In this document: piece by piece, positions 16,919 to 27,012 of the stretch | How the letters are laid out: every line of letters begins with the position of its first letter | Position numbering within the stretch: position 1 is the first letter of the stretch | Source: CAVVYA01 sp963752345 | Lineage (GTDB): Bacteria > Pseudomonadota > Alphaproteobacteria > SMXQ01 | Assembly (NCBI GenBank): GCA_963752345.1 | Contig: CAVVYA010000010.1 | Location: 1 to 64,000 of the forward strand | Reading direction: 5' to 3' | Length of the DNA: 64,000 nt | The notes under the pieces: generated by a model | Seen by the model: only the letters and a program-made list of their open reading frames with translations | The model's database searches: none | Told to the model about the DNA's origin: nothing | Translations under genes and position numbers: made by a program

Positions 16919-17127
16919 GCCGACACCCTATTGTTAACGGATTGTTAAGCCTGCGGGTGGGGCGAAAAGGGGTAAAAATCGCGACCCTTTTGGGGAAGCC
17001 GTCTGGCAAGAACGGTCAGGGCAGGCGTCGCTTGGCCGACCGTGGGGATAGGGGGTTGCCGGGCGGCGGCAGGGATTCAACGCCTGTCGGCCACCGTACG
17101 ACCCGGCGCCGTCATGCCAGTACCACA

Positions 17128-17185
17128 TTCCGCACCGTACATCGCCGCACCGTATAACCCGGCACCGTATAACCCGGCACAGTAC
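17128..17185. repeat. 15-bp tandem repeat (gcaccgtataacccg-type)
   Basis: About four imperfect 15-bp units (caccgtacatcgccg, caccgtataacccgg twice, cacagtacgaccggc) in the gap downstream of the aldo/keto reductase gene. Function unknown. Confidence 0.7.
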
Positions 17186-17199
17186 GACCGGCGGGGCGC

Positions 17200-18145
17200 T
17201 CAGCCGGCGGTGATGCGGTCGAGCTCGGCCATGTCGTCGCCCGACAGTTTCCAGCCGGCGGCCTTGACGTTGGCCTCGACCTGCTCGGGCTTGGTCGCGC
17301 CGGCGATGACGCTGGCGACCGGGCGGCGGCCGGCGAGCCAGCCGATGGCGAGTTCGAGCAGCGAGCGCTCGCGCAATTCGCAGAACGCCTTGAGCGCCTC
17401 GACCTTGCGCCAGTTCGCCTCGGTGAGAACCTTCGCCGCGTTGCGCGCGTTGTTGGCGAGCCGCGTGCCCGCCGGCAGGTCCGCGCCGCGCTGATATTTG
17501 CCGGTCAGCAGGCCGCTCGCCAGCGGATAGAACGGCAGCAGGCTCATGCCGGCGTTGCTGCCCGCCGGCGATGACGTTTTCCCGTTCGATGTCGCGGTTG
17601 AGCAGGCTGTATTCGTCCTGGAAGGTGACGAAGCCGGAGAGGCCGAGCCGCATGGCCGCCGCGTGCGCCGCGCGCATCTCTGCCGCCGGAAAATTGGAGC
17701 AGCCGTAGGCGCGGATCTTGCCCGCGCGCTTCAGCGCCTCGAGCGCGTCGAGCGTGTCCTCGATCGGCGTGTCCGGATCGGTCTCGTGCATCTGGTAGAG
17801 ATCGATCCAGTCGGTGCGCAGCCGGGTCAGGCTGGCGTCGACGGCGCTGCGGATATAGGCCGGCGATCCGCCGCGCAGCTTGCCCTCCTTGTCCATCGCC
17901 TTGGCGAACTTGGTGGCGAGCACGATATCGGCGCGCCGGTTGCCCAGGGTCTTGCCGATGAAATCCTCCGAGCCGCCCTGGTTGCCGTAGATGTCGGCGG
18001 TGTCGAACAGGGTGATGCCGGCGTCGAGCGCCTTGTGCACGACCTTGCGCGTGCCGTCGAGATCGAGCCGGGCGCCGAAATTGTTGCAGCCGAGCCCGAC
18101 CACGGTGACGCGCAGGTCCGAATTGCCGAGTGTGCGGGTTTCCAT
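17200..18145 (-). pseudogene. Aldo/keto reductase, one frameshift
   Basis: NAD(P)H-dependent reductase of the AKR superfamily. From the ATG at 18145 (preceded by GGAG) it reads METRTLGNSDLRVTVVGLG, then the catalytic Asp and Tyr in DTADIYGNQGGSEDFIG, the Lys in LATKFAK and the His in YQMHETD: the full tetrad. The frame slips near 17,560 and continues in another frame as SLLPFYPLASGLLTGKYQRG to a normal end at 17200, including the cofactor-binding SVIAGATKPEQVEAN region. Only one indel is needed for a ~315-residue protein, so it is probably intact in the organism. Substrate unknown. Confidence 0.8.
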
Positions 18146-18229
18146 CGTGACTCCTGGGAGGATCGGCACGCGCGAGGGTTCCCGGGCGCGGCGGCGCGCC
18201 CGAGCCTCATCTTAGCCCACGGCGGGCGG

Positions 18230-19280
18230 TTACTCGACGATCGCTTTGGCGCGCGCCGCGAGATTTTTCGGCGTGGCCATCAGCTGGGCGGCCAGCCGCT
18301 GCATATGCTCGCCGCTCACCGGATCGACCTCGATGTTGAGCTTGTTGGCCTCGGCGAGGAATTCGGCGTCCTTCATGGTCGCCATGAAGGCGTCGCGCAA
18401 AGCCTTGACGCGCTCCGCCGGCACGCCGGACGTGGTGGCGAGCGGGCGGCCGAACTCGGTGCCCGAGACGATCAGCTCGAGAATCTTGCGGTCGTCCGTC
18501 GTTGCGCGCGAGCTCGGTGAGCGAGGGCACGCCGGGCAGGTCCTTGGCCTTGGGGCCGGCCTGGGCGATGATGACGATCTTCTTGTCGCGCAGCCAATCG
18601 GCCTTGGTCACCTTCCAGCTCGACCAGGTGTTGTTGCGCGCCTGGACCTCGCCGCGCTCGATCGCCAGGTTGATGGCGTTGCCGCCCTCGTAGCCGGTGA
18701 CGATCTTGAATTTGGTGCCGAGGAATTCGTTCATCGCGGTCGGGAAGGTGAAGGTGATGGCGCCGCGCCCGCTCGCGCCGGCGACGACCTCCTTGTTGCG
18801 CGCGTCCTCGACCGAGTTCACCCCGGCGGTGTGCCACACTCCCATTGTTTCGACGGTCGGCGCGATCGAGCCGATCCAGGCCATCTGGGTGGCGTCGAAC
18901 TGCACGCCGTTGGCGCCGACCGCCTGCATCATCGGGAAGTTGTTGGCCATCATGCCGAGCGAGGTGCCGTCCTTGGGCGCCACGGTATAGAGGTAATTGG
19001 CCATCTTCAGTCCGCCGGCGCCGGTCATGTTCTGCGGCACGACGGTCGGGTTGCCGGGAATATGCTTGCCGATATAGCGGCCGCTCAGCCGCGCATGCAG
19101 ATCGTATTCGCCGCCGACGCCGACGCCGATCAGCAGATTGACCGTCTTGCCCTTGTAGAAGTCGGCGACCGGCATCGGCCGCGGCCGGGGTGGCGAGCGC
19201 GCGCCGGCGCCGGCGAGGGCGCCCGCCGCGGTGAACAGCGAACGCAGGACGCGGGGAATTCGGCGCGTGAAACGATGCAT
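18230..19280 (-). pseudogene. Tripartite-tricarboxylate-type (Bug) receptor 1, frameshifted
   Basis: Periplasmic solute receptor related to TctC/Bug proteins, which capture carboxylates. It starts at 19280 after AGGAGG, with a basic start and hydrophobic segment (signal peptide), then DFYKGKTVNLLIGVGVGGEY, HIPGNPTVVPQNMTGAGG and YLYTVAPKDGTSLG, all family hallmarks. A slip near 18,500 separates the last ~70 residues (ERVKALRDAFMATMKDAEFL and on), and the signal-peptide end may hold another. No TctA/TctB membrane genes are next to it, so it is an orphan receptor. A paralogue lies at 35403-36443. Confidence 0.78.
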
Positions 19281-19473
19281 CTTGAGCCTCCTGTGCTTTG
19301 GTCTTTTGATTGTTGCCGCCACGCTAGCACAGAGCCGTCGGCCGGCGAAATCCCCCGCGGGCAAGACGGAAGCCAGACCCGTTTGTGCGGGCTATCGCTG
19401 CGCCGGCGGGCGGTTGGGGCCAAGCGGCGCGCTGGTCGCGTGCGGGCCAAGCGGTGCGCTGGTCGCCGTCGGG

Positions 19474-21041
19474 CTAAGCGGCGCGCTGGTCGCCGTAGGG
19501 GCCGACCACGCGGCCCTGGGGGAAATACACGGTCACCGTGGTGCCCTGGTCGACCTGGCTTTCCACCGCCAGCCGGGCGCCATGGCGCTCGCTCAGCGCC
19601 TTGACGATGGCCAGACCCAAACCGGTGCCTTCATAGCGGCGGCTGATGCCGCTGTCGCCCTGGGCGAACGGCTGGAAGATGCGCTCGAGGTCACGCTCGG
19701 CGATGCCGCAGCCCGTGTCGACGACGCTGATCGCCAGCTCGCAGCGCGCGCGGTCGTAGCGCGCCCCGAGTTGATCGAGCCGCCGCGCGCCGTGAACTTC
19801 AGCGAATTCGAGAGCAGGTTGATCAGGATCTGCCGCAAGGCGCGGGAATCGCCGCGCAGCAGCGGCAAGCGCGGCTCGATCTCGGCTGCGACGTGCAGGC
19901 CGGCCTGCTCGGCGCGTTCGCGGAACAGCCGCAGGCACAATTCGAACAGATCGGGCAGCACGATCAATTCGTTGTGCAGTTCGAACTTGCCGGCCTCGAT
20001 CTTCGCCATATCGAGAATGTCGTTGATGATGGCCAGAAGATGCTGGCCGCTGTTGTTGATGTCGGTGGCGTATTCGCGGTAGCGCGGCTGGCCCATCACG
20101 CCAAGCTGCTCGAGCCGCATGATGTCGGAGAAGCCGATGATGGCGTTCAGGGGTGTGCGCAACTCGTGGCTCATGTTGGCGAGGAATTCAGATTTTGCCC
20201 GGCTCGCCTGTTCGGCGGCTGTCTTGGCCACGCTCAATTCCGCGTTGCGCACCTCGGTCAGCGCCGCCAGCGCGCGGCTGTCCTCGATCGAGTGACGCAG
20301 CCGGCTCAACAGCATCGTGAGGAAGATCAGGCCGATGGTGGCCAGGCCGCCGACCAGCATGGTCGGCTCGAAGAAATTCCGCAGGCTGAGGTTCAAGACG
20401 TCGGGAACGGGGATCGAGACGTGCTGGACGCCGCGCACGTCGTCGACCTTCCAGTCGGTCTTGGGACTGGCGAGATGCGTGTTGTGACAGGCGACGCAGG
20501 TTTCCTTCATGACGACCGCGCTGGCGTAGCGCACGAAACGCCGCCCGTTGCGCTCCTCGAACCGCATGATCGGTTGTTTGGGACGGCCTGCCAACGCCGT
20601 GAGCGCCTCGCGTTCGAAGCCGTCGAGCAAGCGGTTCTGACGCCACGGGAAGGGATGGTCGCTGACGATGCCGAAGCTGGCGCCATCGGCGCGATTGGCG
20701 AGCAGAGCCCCGAGATCTATGGTCAGCGTGATGGGATAGGGGATGACATCGTGCCGAAGATGATAGTCGTGCGAAACGGTGACGCCCGCCGCCTGGGCGC
20801 GCGGCACGATTTCCGCCGAATAGAAGTTGCGGAATTCGGTGATTGCGAAGGAGAGCGTCTCGGCCGCCTCGATGACGGTGGCGTCGCGCGTGCGATCCGC
20901 CTGGCGCCACACGGCGCCGAGCAGCAGGAGCGAGGCCAGGGCGAGGTAGGTCGCGATGAACGGCACCGGCCGCTCGATCATCAGCGACATCGCCCAGGAG
21001 AGGCGCTCGTGCACACGCTGGTAAAAGACCATTCCCACCAC
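19474..21041 (-). pseudogene. Sensor histidine kinase with haem-binding-type (Tll0287-like) sensor, one frameshift
   Basis: Membrane histidine kinase. Two membrane helices (about 26-44 and 228-246) enclose a periplasmic sensor resembling the DUF3365/Tll0287-like family, with CVACH at 182-186, a CxxCH motif for covalent c-type haem. A coiled linker leads to the dimerisation domain with the phospho-accepting His at about 292 (NMSHELRTPLNAIIGF), then the N box (LINLLSNSLKFT). After a slip near 19,810 follow the G1 (VVDTGCGIAERDLERIF) and G2 (YEGTGLGLAI) boxes. No response regulator is adjacent, so its partner is elsewhere. The haem suggests redox, oxygen or NO sensing (inference). Confidence 0.8.
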
Positions 21042-21298
21042 GGTTCGCTTCGTTCTGTTGTCGCCGGAGCGAACAGGCCTGCGCGCGTTTGGCTCAGGCC
21101 AGCGAATCGCCGAAGCTATGCCGTAGGTGTAGAGCCGAGCGGTTAATAACCATTAAACTTAGGAGGGCTCGGGCTTTTTACGATTTCAGCGAGGTTTTTT
21201 AGCGACTTCCAGGGCGGAATTGTGCATATAGTTAACCATGGTGGGCCGCAAGGCCGGGCCGGGGGGCGCCATAGTTTTCTCAATCTGAGGAGGAATCC

Positions 21299-21889
21299 AT
21301 GGCAGGCTTTCGCGACCGAGTCGCGCAACTCTCGCGGGATCAAGGTAAAGAGGGTACGTCACCAGCTGGGGACGCCCCCACGGCAGCGCGCGACCCATCG
21401 CGGCCGGTTATGCCGTCAAAACCCGACTATGCCAGCGCGATCGCCGGCATCACCGGTCAAACCACGCCGACGGGCCCGCACGGCCACGGCGCGGCCGGCG
21501 GCGCCGGCACGAACGCGCTGCCCGAGGACAATCGCCTCATCGTCGGCCGCAACATCCAGCTCAAGGGCGAGATCGGCGCGTGCGATACGCTCGTCGTCGA
21601 GGGCCGGGTCGAAGCGTCGATGAAGAGCCGGATCATCCAGACCGCGGAAAGCGGCGTGTTCATCGGCGAGGCCGAAGTGGAAACCGCGGAAATTCGCGGG
21701 CGTTTCGAAGGCAAGCTCACCGCCAACAAGCAACTCGTGGTGCATGCGACCGGCCGCGTCATCGGCACGGTGCGTTATGGCTCGATCATCATCGAGGAAG
21801 GCGGGCGCATCGGCGGCGACATCGAGGAAATCGGTGGCGAGAAGCGCGATAGCCGGCGTTCGTCCGAAATGAATCAAGCGGCATCGTAG
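21299..21889 (+). CDS. Bactofilin
   Basis: 196 residues: a disordered Gly/Pro-rich N-terminus (1-75), then a right-handed beta-helix bactofilin core (about 80-175) with repeating turns such as GRNIQLKGEI, TLVVEGRVEA and GVFIGEAEVE and the closing YGSIIIEEGGRIGGDIE. Bactofilins polymerise at the membrane without nucleotide and organise cell shape, stalks or division-site wall synthesis. AGGAGG is placed ideally before the ATG. There is no peptidase (M23) partner beside it. A long inverted repeat follows (21916-21990). Confidence 0.88.
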   Translation: MAGFRDRVAQLSRDQGKEGTSPAGDAPTAARDPSRPVMPSKPDYASAIAGITGQTTPTGPHGHGAAGGAGTNALPEDNRLIVGRNIQLKGEIGACDTLVVEGRVEASMKSRIIQTAESGVFIGEAEVETAEIRGRFEGKLTANKQLVVHATGRVIGTVRYGSIIIEEGGRIGGDIEEIGGEKRDSRRSSEMNQAAS

Positions 21890-21915
21890 CGCCGGCTGCC
21901 GGATTGCTTCGCTCC

Positions 21916-21990
21916 AAACCAGACCAGGCCGCACCTGTCGAAATGCCGCGCCTTGCGGTGGTCGTGTGGTGCCAGGCCTGGCCTGGTTTT
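21916..21990. terminator. Long inverted repeat, probable bidirectional terminator
   Basis: AAACCAGACCAGGCC (21916-21930) pairs with GGCCTGGCCTGGTTT (21975-21989) with one mismatch across a 44-base loop, followed by a further T. It lies between bactofilin and the converging DUF2794 gene. Confidence 0.55.
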
Positions 21991-22029
21991 GGATCGAGGA
22001 CGGCGGCGGGACCGGCCGCTCCGGGCCAG

Positions 22030-22374
22030 CTAAGACGAGACCAGGCGCAGTTGCCGGTCGAACAGCTTGAGCACGTCGCCCAGGCTGGTGCCTTGGCGAA
22101 GTTTGCGACCGCCACTCACGATCAGCCAATCGCCCCGCTGCCGTGAGCCGGCGGCGAGCTTGACGATGGTGTAGAGAGGGTGAGCGTTGGCGTGCAGGAA
22201 GACGGAAAACATCGCCGCGCCATCGCCATGGTCGATGGCGTAAGCCTTCCACTCGCCAGAGATGATGCGCTGACTGTAGACGCCGAGGAGCTGGTTCAGC
22301 TCCGTTCGGTCGAAGTGCACGAAGCGCTTCTTGTTCTTCGATTGGAAATCTGACAGACGGAATAACTTAGCCAT
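22030..22374 (-). CDS. DUF2794 family protein
   Basis: A 114-residue protein starting MAKLFRLSDFQSKNKKRFVH, with the conserved HFDRTELNQLLGVYSQRII and WKAYAIDHGDGAAMFSVFL parts of the alphaproteobacterial DUF2794 family. Function unknown. I start at 22374 rather than at the upstream Met at 22401 because the conserved N-terminus begins here. It is intact. Confidence 0.82.
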   Translation of the reverse strand: MAKLFRLSDFQSKNKKRFVHFDRTELNQLLGVYSQRIISGEWKAYAIDHGDGAAMFSVFLHANAHPLYTIVKLAAGSRQRGDWLIVSGGRKLRQGTSLGDVLKLFDRQLRLVSS

Positions 22375-22588
22375 CGGCCTAACAGCGCCTCCCGCGGCCA
22401 TAGGAGCCAGCCAAGTCTTCCCGATTTTTTGGGCCTCGTCTAGGGCGGAACGAAGTCCCCTCGGCTTTGGCCATAATAGGGTTCCTTTGGTGGACCGTTT
22501 GCGCTAAGGAATTGAAGCTTTTCGGCCGTTGCGGGGCTGACGCCCCGGCGGCCCCTTTCGTATCGCCCGTTCCTCACTGTATCGGTTC

Positions 22589-23248
22589 ATGGACAATTTC
22601 ATACAAGAGCTCGAAGAGGACCTCCGGCGCGACCGGTACCTCGCCCTCTGGCAGAAATACGGTCGCTATGCCGTGGCAGTGGCTCTGGCTGTCGTTATCG
22701 CCGCCGCGGGGGTCGTGGCATGGCGCCACTACCGCAGCAGCGAGCGATTGAAGGACAGCATGGCCTATAATGCGGCCGTGTCGTTGGCCGATCAGGGCGG
22801 CACTGCCTGGGAAGGCGCGCTGTACGGCTTGCGCGACATCGCGCAGTCCGGGTCGACAGCCTACGCGGCGCTCGCCCGGTTGCAGGAAGCCGCGCTGTTG
22901 AGCAAGAACGGCAAGGCCGACGAAGCCGCCGCCATCTACGACAGCATGTCGAAGGACAAGGCTGTCGAGCCGCTTTTCCGCGATCTCGCCGCATTGCTGC
23001 ATGTCATGGCCATGCTCGACAAGGGTGACCCGCAGCAGCTGGCGGCGCGTCTGGCGCCGCTCGCCGAGGCGAGCAATCCCTGGCGCTACTCCGCGCTCGA
23101 GCTGCAGGCGCTGCTCGCGCAGCGCACCGGCGACACCGCCAAGGCACGCGACATCTATGCCAACCTCGCCGACGATCCCACCGCGCCGCGCCAGTTGCGC
23201 GGCCGGGCGGCGGAGATGCTCGCCATGCACGGTTCCGCCGACGAATGA
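22589..23248 (+). CDS. YfgM-like tetratricopeptide membrane protein
   Basis: 219 residues: a short cytoplasmic start (MDNFIQELEEDLRRDRYLAL), one membrane helix (about 27-45) and a periplasmic TPR-like domain (about 60-215). Homologues of YfgM associate with SecYEG and periplasmic chaperones. Position supports this: its stop overlaps the start of bamB (ATGA at 23245-23248), and bamB overlaps der, the conserved yfgM-bamB-der order. Confidence 0.85.
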   Translation: MDNFIQELEEDLRRDRYLALWQKYGRYAVAVALAVVIAAAGVVAWRHYRSSERLKDSMAYNAAVSLADQGGTAWEGALYGLRDIAQSGSTAYAALARLQEAALLSKNGKADEAAAIYDSMSKDKAVEPLFRDLAALLHVMAMLDKGDPQQLAARLAPLAEASNPWRYSALELQALLAQRTGDTAKARDIYANLADDPTAPRQLRGRAAEMLAMHGSADE

Positions 23249-24610
23249 GGATTGGGATCGCACCGATGACTGTTTCCCGCGGTTCCTTGCGGCGGATGGG
23301 CGCCACCATGCTGGTCGCGGCGGCGTCGCTCATGATGCTGTCGGCCTGCAGCTGGTTCAGCGGCACGCAACAAACGCCGCTGCCGGGCGAGCGGATTTCG
23401 GTGATGCAGCTCGAGCCGACCCTGCGGCCGGCACCCGAACTCGCGAACGAGCCGGTGGTTCTGCCGAAGCCGGTGGTCAACCCGGACTGGCCGCAGCCAT
23501 TCGGCTCCGCCGAGCCATACCGTGGGCCATGTCGAACTCGGCGACGCGCCGCGCCGCATCTGGAGCACCAGCATCGGCCGCGGCTCGAGCTCGAGCCGCA
23601 AGCTGCTCGGTCAGCCGATCGTCGCGGAGGGGCGGGTCTATACGATGGATGCGCGGGCCCGGGTCAGCGCCCACGACGCCGATCGCGGCTCCCATGTGTG
23701 GAGCAGCGACATCCGGCCGGACGAGGAATCGAGCGGCATGCTCGGCGCCGGGCTCGCCTATGACGATGGCTTGCTCTACGCCTCCAGCGGCTTTGCCGAA
23801 GTGGTGGCGCTCGATCCCAAGACCGGCAAGGAAGTCTGGCGGCGCAAGGTCTCCGGCCCGGTTCGCGGCGCCCCCGTGGTCGGCAACGGCCGGGTCTTCG
23901 TGGTCAGCCTCGACAATATGACGCATGCGCTCGACGCCAAGGACGGCCGTGTGCTGTGGACCCACACAGGCACCACGGAAGCCGCCGGCCTGCTCGGCGG
24001 CATCAGCCCGGCCCTGTCGGAAGACACGCTCGTCGTCGCTTATTCCTCGGGCGAGCTGTTCGGCCTGCGCGCCTCGACCGGACGCCAGCTGTGGGCCGAT
24101 TTCCTCTCCCTGCCGCGGCGCACCAGCGCCGTCTCCGACCTCAACGACATCCGCGCCTCGCCGGTCATCGACCGCGGCCGGCTCTACGCCATCGGCAATG
24201 CGGGCCGCATGGTGTCGATCCTGTTGAGCAACGGCAGCCGCGTATGGGACCAGCGCATCAGCGGCAACCAGACGCCGTGGGTCGCGGGCGACGTGGTCTA
24301 TGCCGTGACCACCGACAACGACCTGGTGTGCCTGAGCGCGCGCGACGGCCGCGTGCGCTGGGTGCGCGCCCTGCCACGCTGGGAAGACGAAAAGCGCAAG
24401 CGCGATCCCATCACCTGGGCGGGACCCGTGCTCGCCGGCGACCGCCTGGTGCTCGCCGGGTCGAACGAATACGCGCTTTCCGTGTCGCCCTACACCGGCG
24501 ACCTGTTGGGCCAGATCGAACTGCCCGACGGCATTCTCATTCCGCCCGCGGTGGCCAACCGCACCCTCTACTTCCTGACGGATGACGGCGACCTGATCGC
24601 CTACCGGTGA
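23245..24610 (+). pseudogene. bamB: Outer membrane assembly lipoprotein BamB, one frameshift
   Basis: BamB is the beta-propeller lipoprotein of the BAM complex, which inserts outer-membrane beta-barrels. The N-terminus has a signal peptide and lipobox LSACS (Cys acylated). One extra C near 23,508 (gagccatacc for gagcatacc) shifts the frame. After correction SAEHTVGHVELGDAPRRIW continues through repeated propeller blades with WD/PQQ-type motifs (VVALDPKTGKEVWRRKVSG, LDAKDGRVLWTHTG, LSARDGRVRWVRAL) to a normal end. It overlaps the upstream gene by 4 bp and the GTG start of der by 4 bp, so it is in one operon with them. Confidence 0.9.
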
Positions 24611-26029
24611 CCGCGGTGAGCAGCGCAAAACCGCTTCCCGTGGTTGCCATCGTCGGCCGCCCCAATGTGGGCAAATCCACCCTGTTCAACCGCCTCGTCG
24701 GCAAGCGCCTGGCGATCGTCGATCCGACGCCCGGCGTCACCCGCGACCGGCGCGAGGGCGAAGGCCAGATCGGCGACCTGCGCTTCATCGTGATCGACAC
24801 CCCGGGCTACGAAGACGACACCAGCGAGTTGCTCGAATCGCGCATGCGCGAGCAGACCCGGCGCGCGGTCGAAGGCGCCGACCTCGCCGTCATGGTGATC
24901 GACGCGCGCGCCGGCATCACCCCGCTCGACGAGCATTTCGCGCGCTGGCTGCGCCGCCTGAAGAAGCCGATCCTGCTGCTCGCCAACAAGAGCGAGGGCC
25001 GCGCCGGCATCATCGGGCACCGGCGAAGCCTATGGCCTCGGCCTCGGCGACCCGGTACCCATCTCCGCCGAGCATAACGAGGGCATGGCCGATCTCTACG
25101 ATGCCATGCGCGCCCATCTCGAAGCGGATGCGGCGGCGTTCGACGCGGCCGACGACGCGGAGGCCGACATCGGCGTCGACGTGGAAGCGCCCGCCGGTCT
25201 CGGCGACAAGCCGCTGCGCGTCGCCATCGTCGGCCGGCCCAACGTCGGCAAATCCACGCTGCTCAACGCGCTGCTCGGCGAGGAACGCACCCTGACCGGC
25301 CCGGAGCCGGGCGTCACGCGCGATGCCATCGCGGTCGATTGGCAGTGGCGCGGCCGGCCGGTGCGCATCGTCGACACCGCCGGCATGCGCCGGCGCGCGC
25401 GCGTCAGCGAGAAGATCGAGCAGATGTCGGTCGCCGATTCGCTGCGCGCCATCCGCCTCGCCCAGGTCGTCGTGCTCGTGCTCGACGCCACGCAGATGCT
25501 CGAGCGCCAGGACCTCAACATCGCCAGCCTGGTCGCGGAGGAGGGCCGTTCGCTGATCATCGCGGTCAACAAATGGGATCTGGTGGACGATCCGGTTGCG
25601 GCGATCGGCCGGCTGCGCGACCGCATCGAAACCTCGCTGCCGCAGGTCAAGGGCGTGCGCTTCTTCCGCGTCTCGGCCAAGCAGGGCGAGGGGCTCGATG
25701 CGCTGATGACCGGCGCCTTCGAATCCTTCGAGCGCTGGGACTCGCGCGTCTCGACCGGCCGGCTCAACCGCTGGCTCGAAGCGGCGATCGAAGCCAACCC
25801 GCCGCCGGCGCCGAGCGGCCGCCGCCTGAAAATCCGCTACATGGCCCAGGTCAAGACGCGGCCGCCGACCTTCACGCTGTTCTCCAGCCGGCCCGAGGAA
25901 ATCCCCGACAGCTACCAGCGCTATCTCGCCAACGGCATCCGCGAGACCTTCGACATGCCCGGCGTGCCGATCCGCTTCAACCTGCGCGGCGGCAAAAATC
26001 CCTACGTGTCCGAGTCCGACGAGGACTGA
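24607..26029 (+). pseudogene. der: GTPase Der, one frameshift
   Basis: Der (EngA) is a double-GTPase needed for 50S ribosome assembly. Both GTPase domains show the P-loop GRPNVGKST with following switch sequences (PGVTRDRREG, PGVTRDAIAV), NKSE/NKWD specificity motifs, and the C-terminal KH-like domain (TRPPTFTLFSSRPEEIPDSY to NPYVSESDED). One extra G near 25,015 (gggcacc for ggcacc) breaks the frame between NKSEGRAGIIG and TGEAYGLGLGDPVPISAEHN. Der is essential in most bacteria, so this is almost certainly a consensus error. The GTG start at 24607 overlaps the bamB stop. Confidence 0.92.
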
Positions 26030-26268
26030 GGCGGTCCCTCATATCGATCGTCATGACCCGATTAGTCGGGCCATCAACGCGTTTTTTCATCGCTGGAAAA
26101 AGAAAGACGTGGATGTCCGGACAAGCATGTCCTAGGGCCGCGCGAGGCGCGGACCCGAGGGCCGCGGCATGACGAAAAGAAAAAATCACGTGAACGGAAA
26201 AAGCGCCCATCACGCCGCCGCACGTGCGGCCATGATGGAAAGTGAGAGAGATCTGGCAATCGATGTGA

Positions 26269-27000
26269 TCAATCGACCGTGACGACCTCGCCGTGGCGCA
26301 TGTCGCTTTCCATGGCGAGTTGCACGAACGGCTCCGTCACCTCTTCCGGCGGCCGCAGCTTCAACGGGTCTTCGCCGGGGTAGGCTTCGGCGCGCATGCG
26401 GGTGCGGGTCGCGCCCGGGTTGATCAGGTTGGCGCGCACCCGGGTCTTGTTGAGCTCGCCGGCCCAGGTCTTCACCATGGTCTCGAGCGCGGCCTTGCTC
26501 ACCGCATAGGGCCCCCAGTAGGGATGCCGGCCATCGGAGGCGCCCGAGGTCACGAACATCGCGCGGCCGGCGGGCGACAGCTTGAGCAATGGCTCGCAGA
26601 TGCGGATCAGGCGCCAGTTGGCGGTGAGGTTGAGCGCCAGCGTGCGCTCCCACACATCGGGCGCCACATGACTCATGGGCGACAGGATGCCGAGCCGGCC
26701 GGCATTGCCGACCAGCACGTCGAGACGGCCGAAGCGCTGGGCGATGGCGCCGCCGAGCTGGTCGATCTTCTCGTAATCGAGCATGTCGAAGGGGACGAGG
26801 GTCGCCTGACCGCCGCCGCCCTCCTTGGCGATCGCGCGGATCGCGTCGTCGACCTCTTCGAGGGCGCCGGTGGTGCGCGCGGTCAGGATCACATGGGCGC
26901 CTTCGGCGGCGAAGCGCTTGGCCACGGCCGCGCCGATCCCGCGGGAGGCGCCGGTGATGAGGGCGATGCGGCCGGCAAGCCGGCCGGCCAACTCAACCAC
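26269..27000 (-). CDS. Short-chain dehydrogenase/reductase
   Basis: 243-residue classical SDR with TGASRGIG (cofactor loop, 17-24), the NAG motif (VGNAGRLG), the catalytic Ser region (FVTSGASDG), YAVSKAA (Tyr and Lys) and NPGATRTRM. NAD(P)-dependent oxidoreductase of unknown substrate. GTG start at 27000. It is the last gene of the alr-to-SDR cluster, 12 bp after purF. 26030-26268, between it and der, holds nothing recognised. Confidence 0.85.
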   Translation of the reverse strand: MVELAGRLAGRIALITGASRGIGAAVAKRFAAEGAHVILTARTTGALEEVDDAIRAIAKEGGGGQATLVPFDMLDYEKIDQLGGAIAQRFGRLDVLVGNAGRLGILSPMSHVAPDVWERTLALNLTANWRLIRICEPLLKLSPAGRAMFVTSGASDGRHPYWGPYAVSKAALETMVKTWAGELNKTRVRANLINPGATRTRMRAEAYPGEDPLKLRPPEEVTEPFVQLAMESDMRHGEVVTVD

Positions 27001-27012
27001 AGCCGGCCTCCG

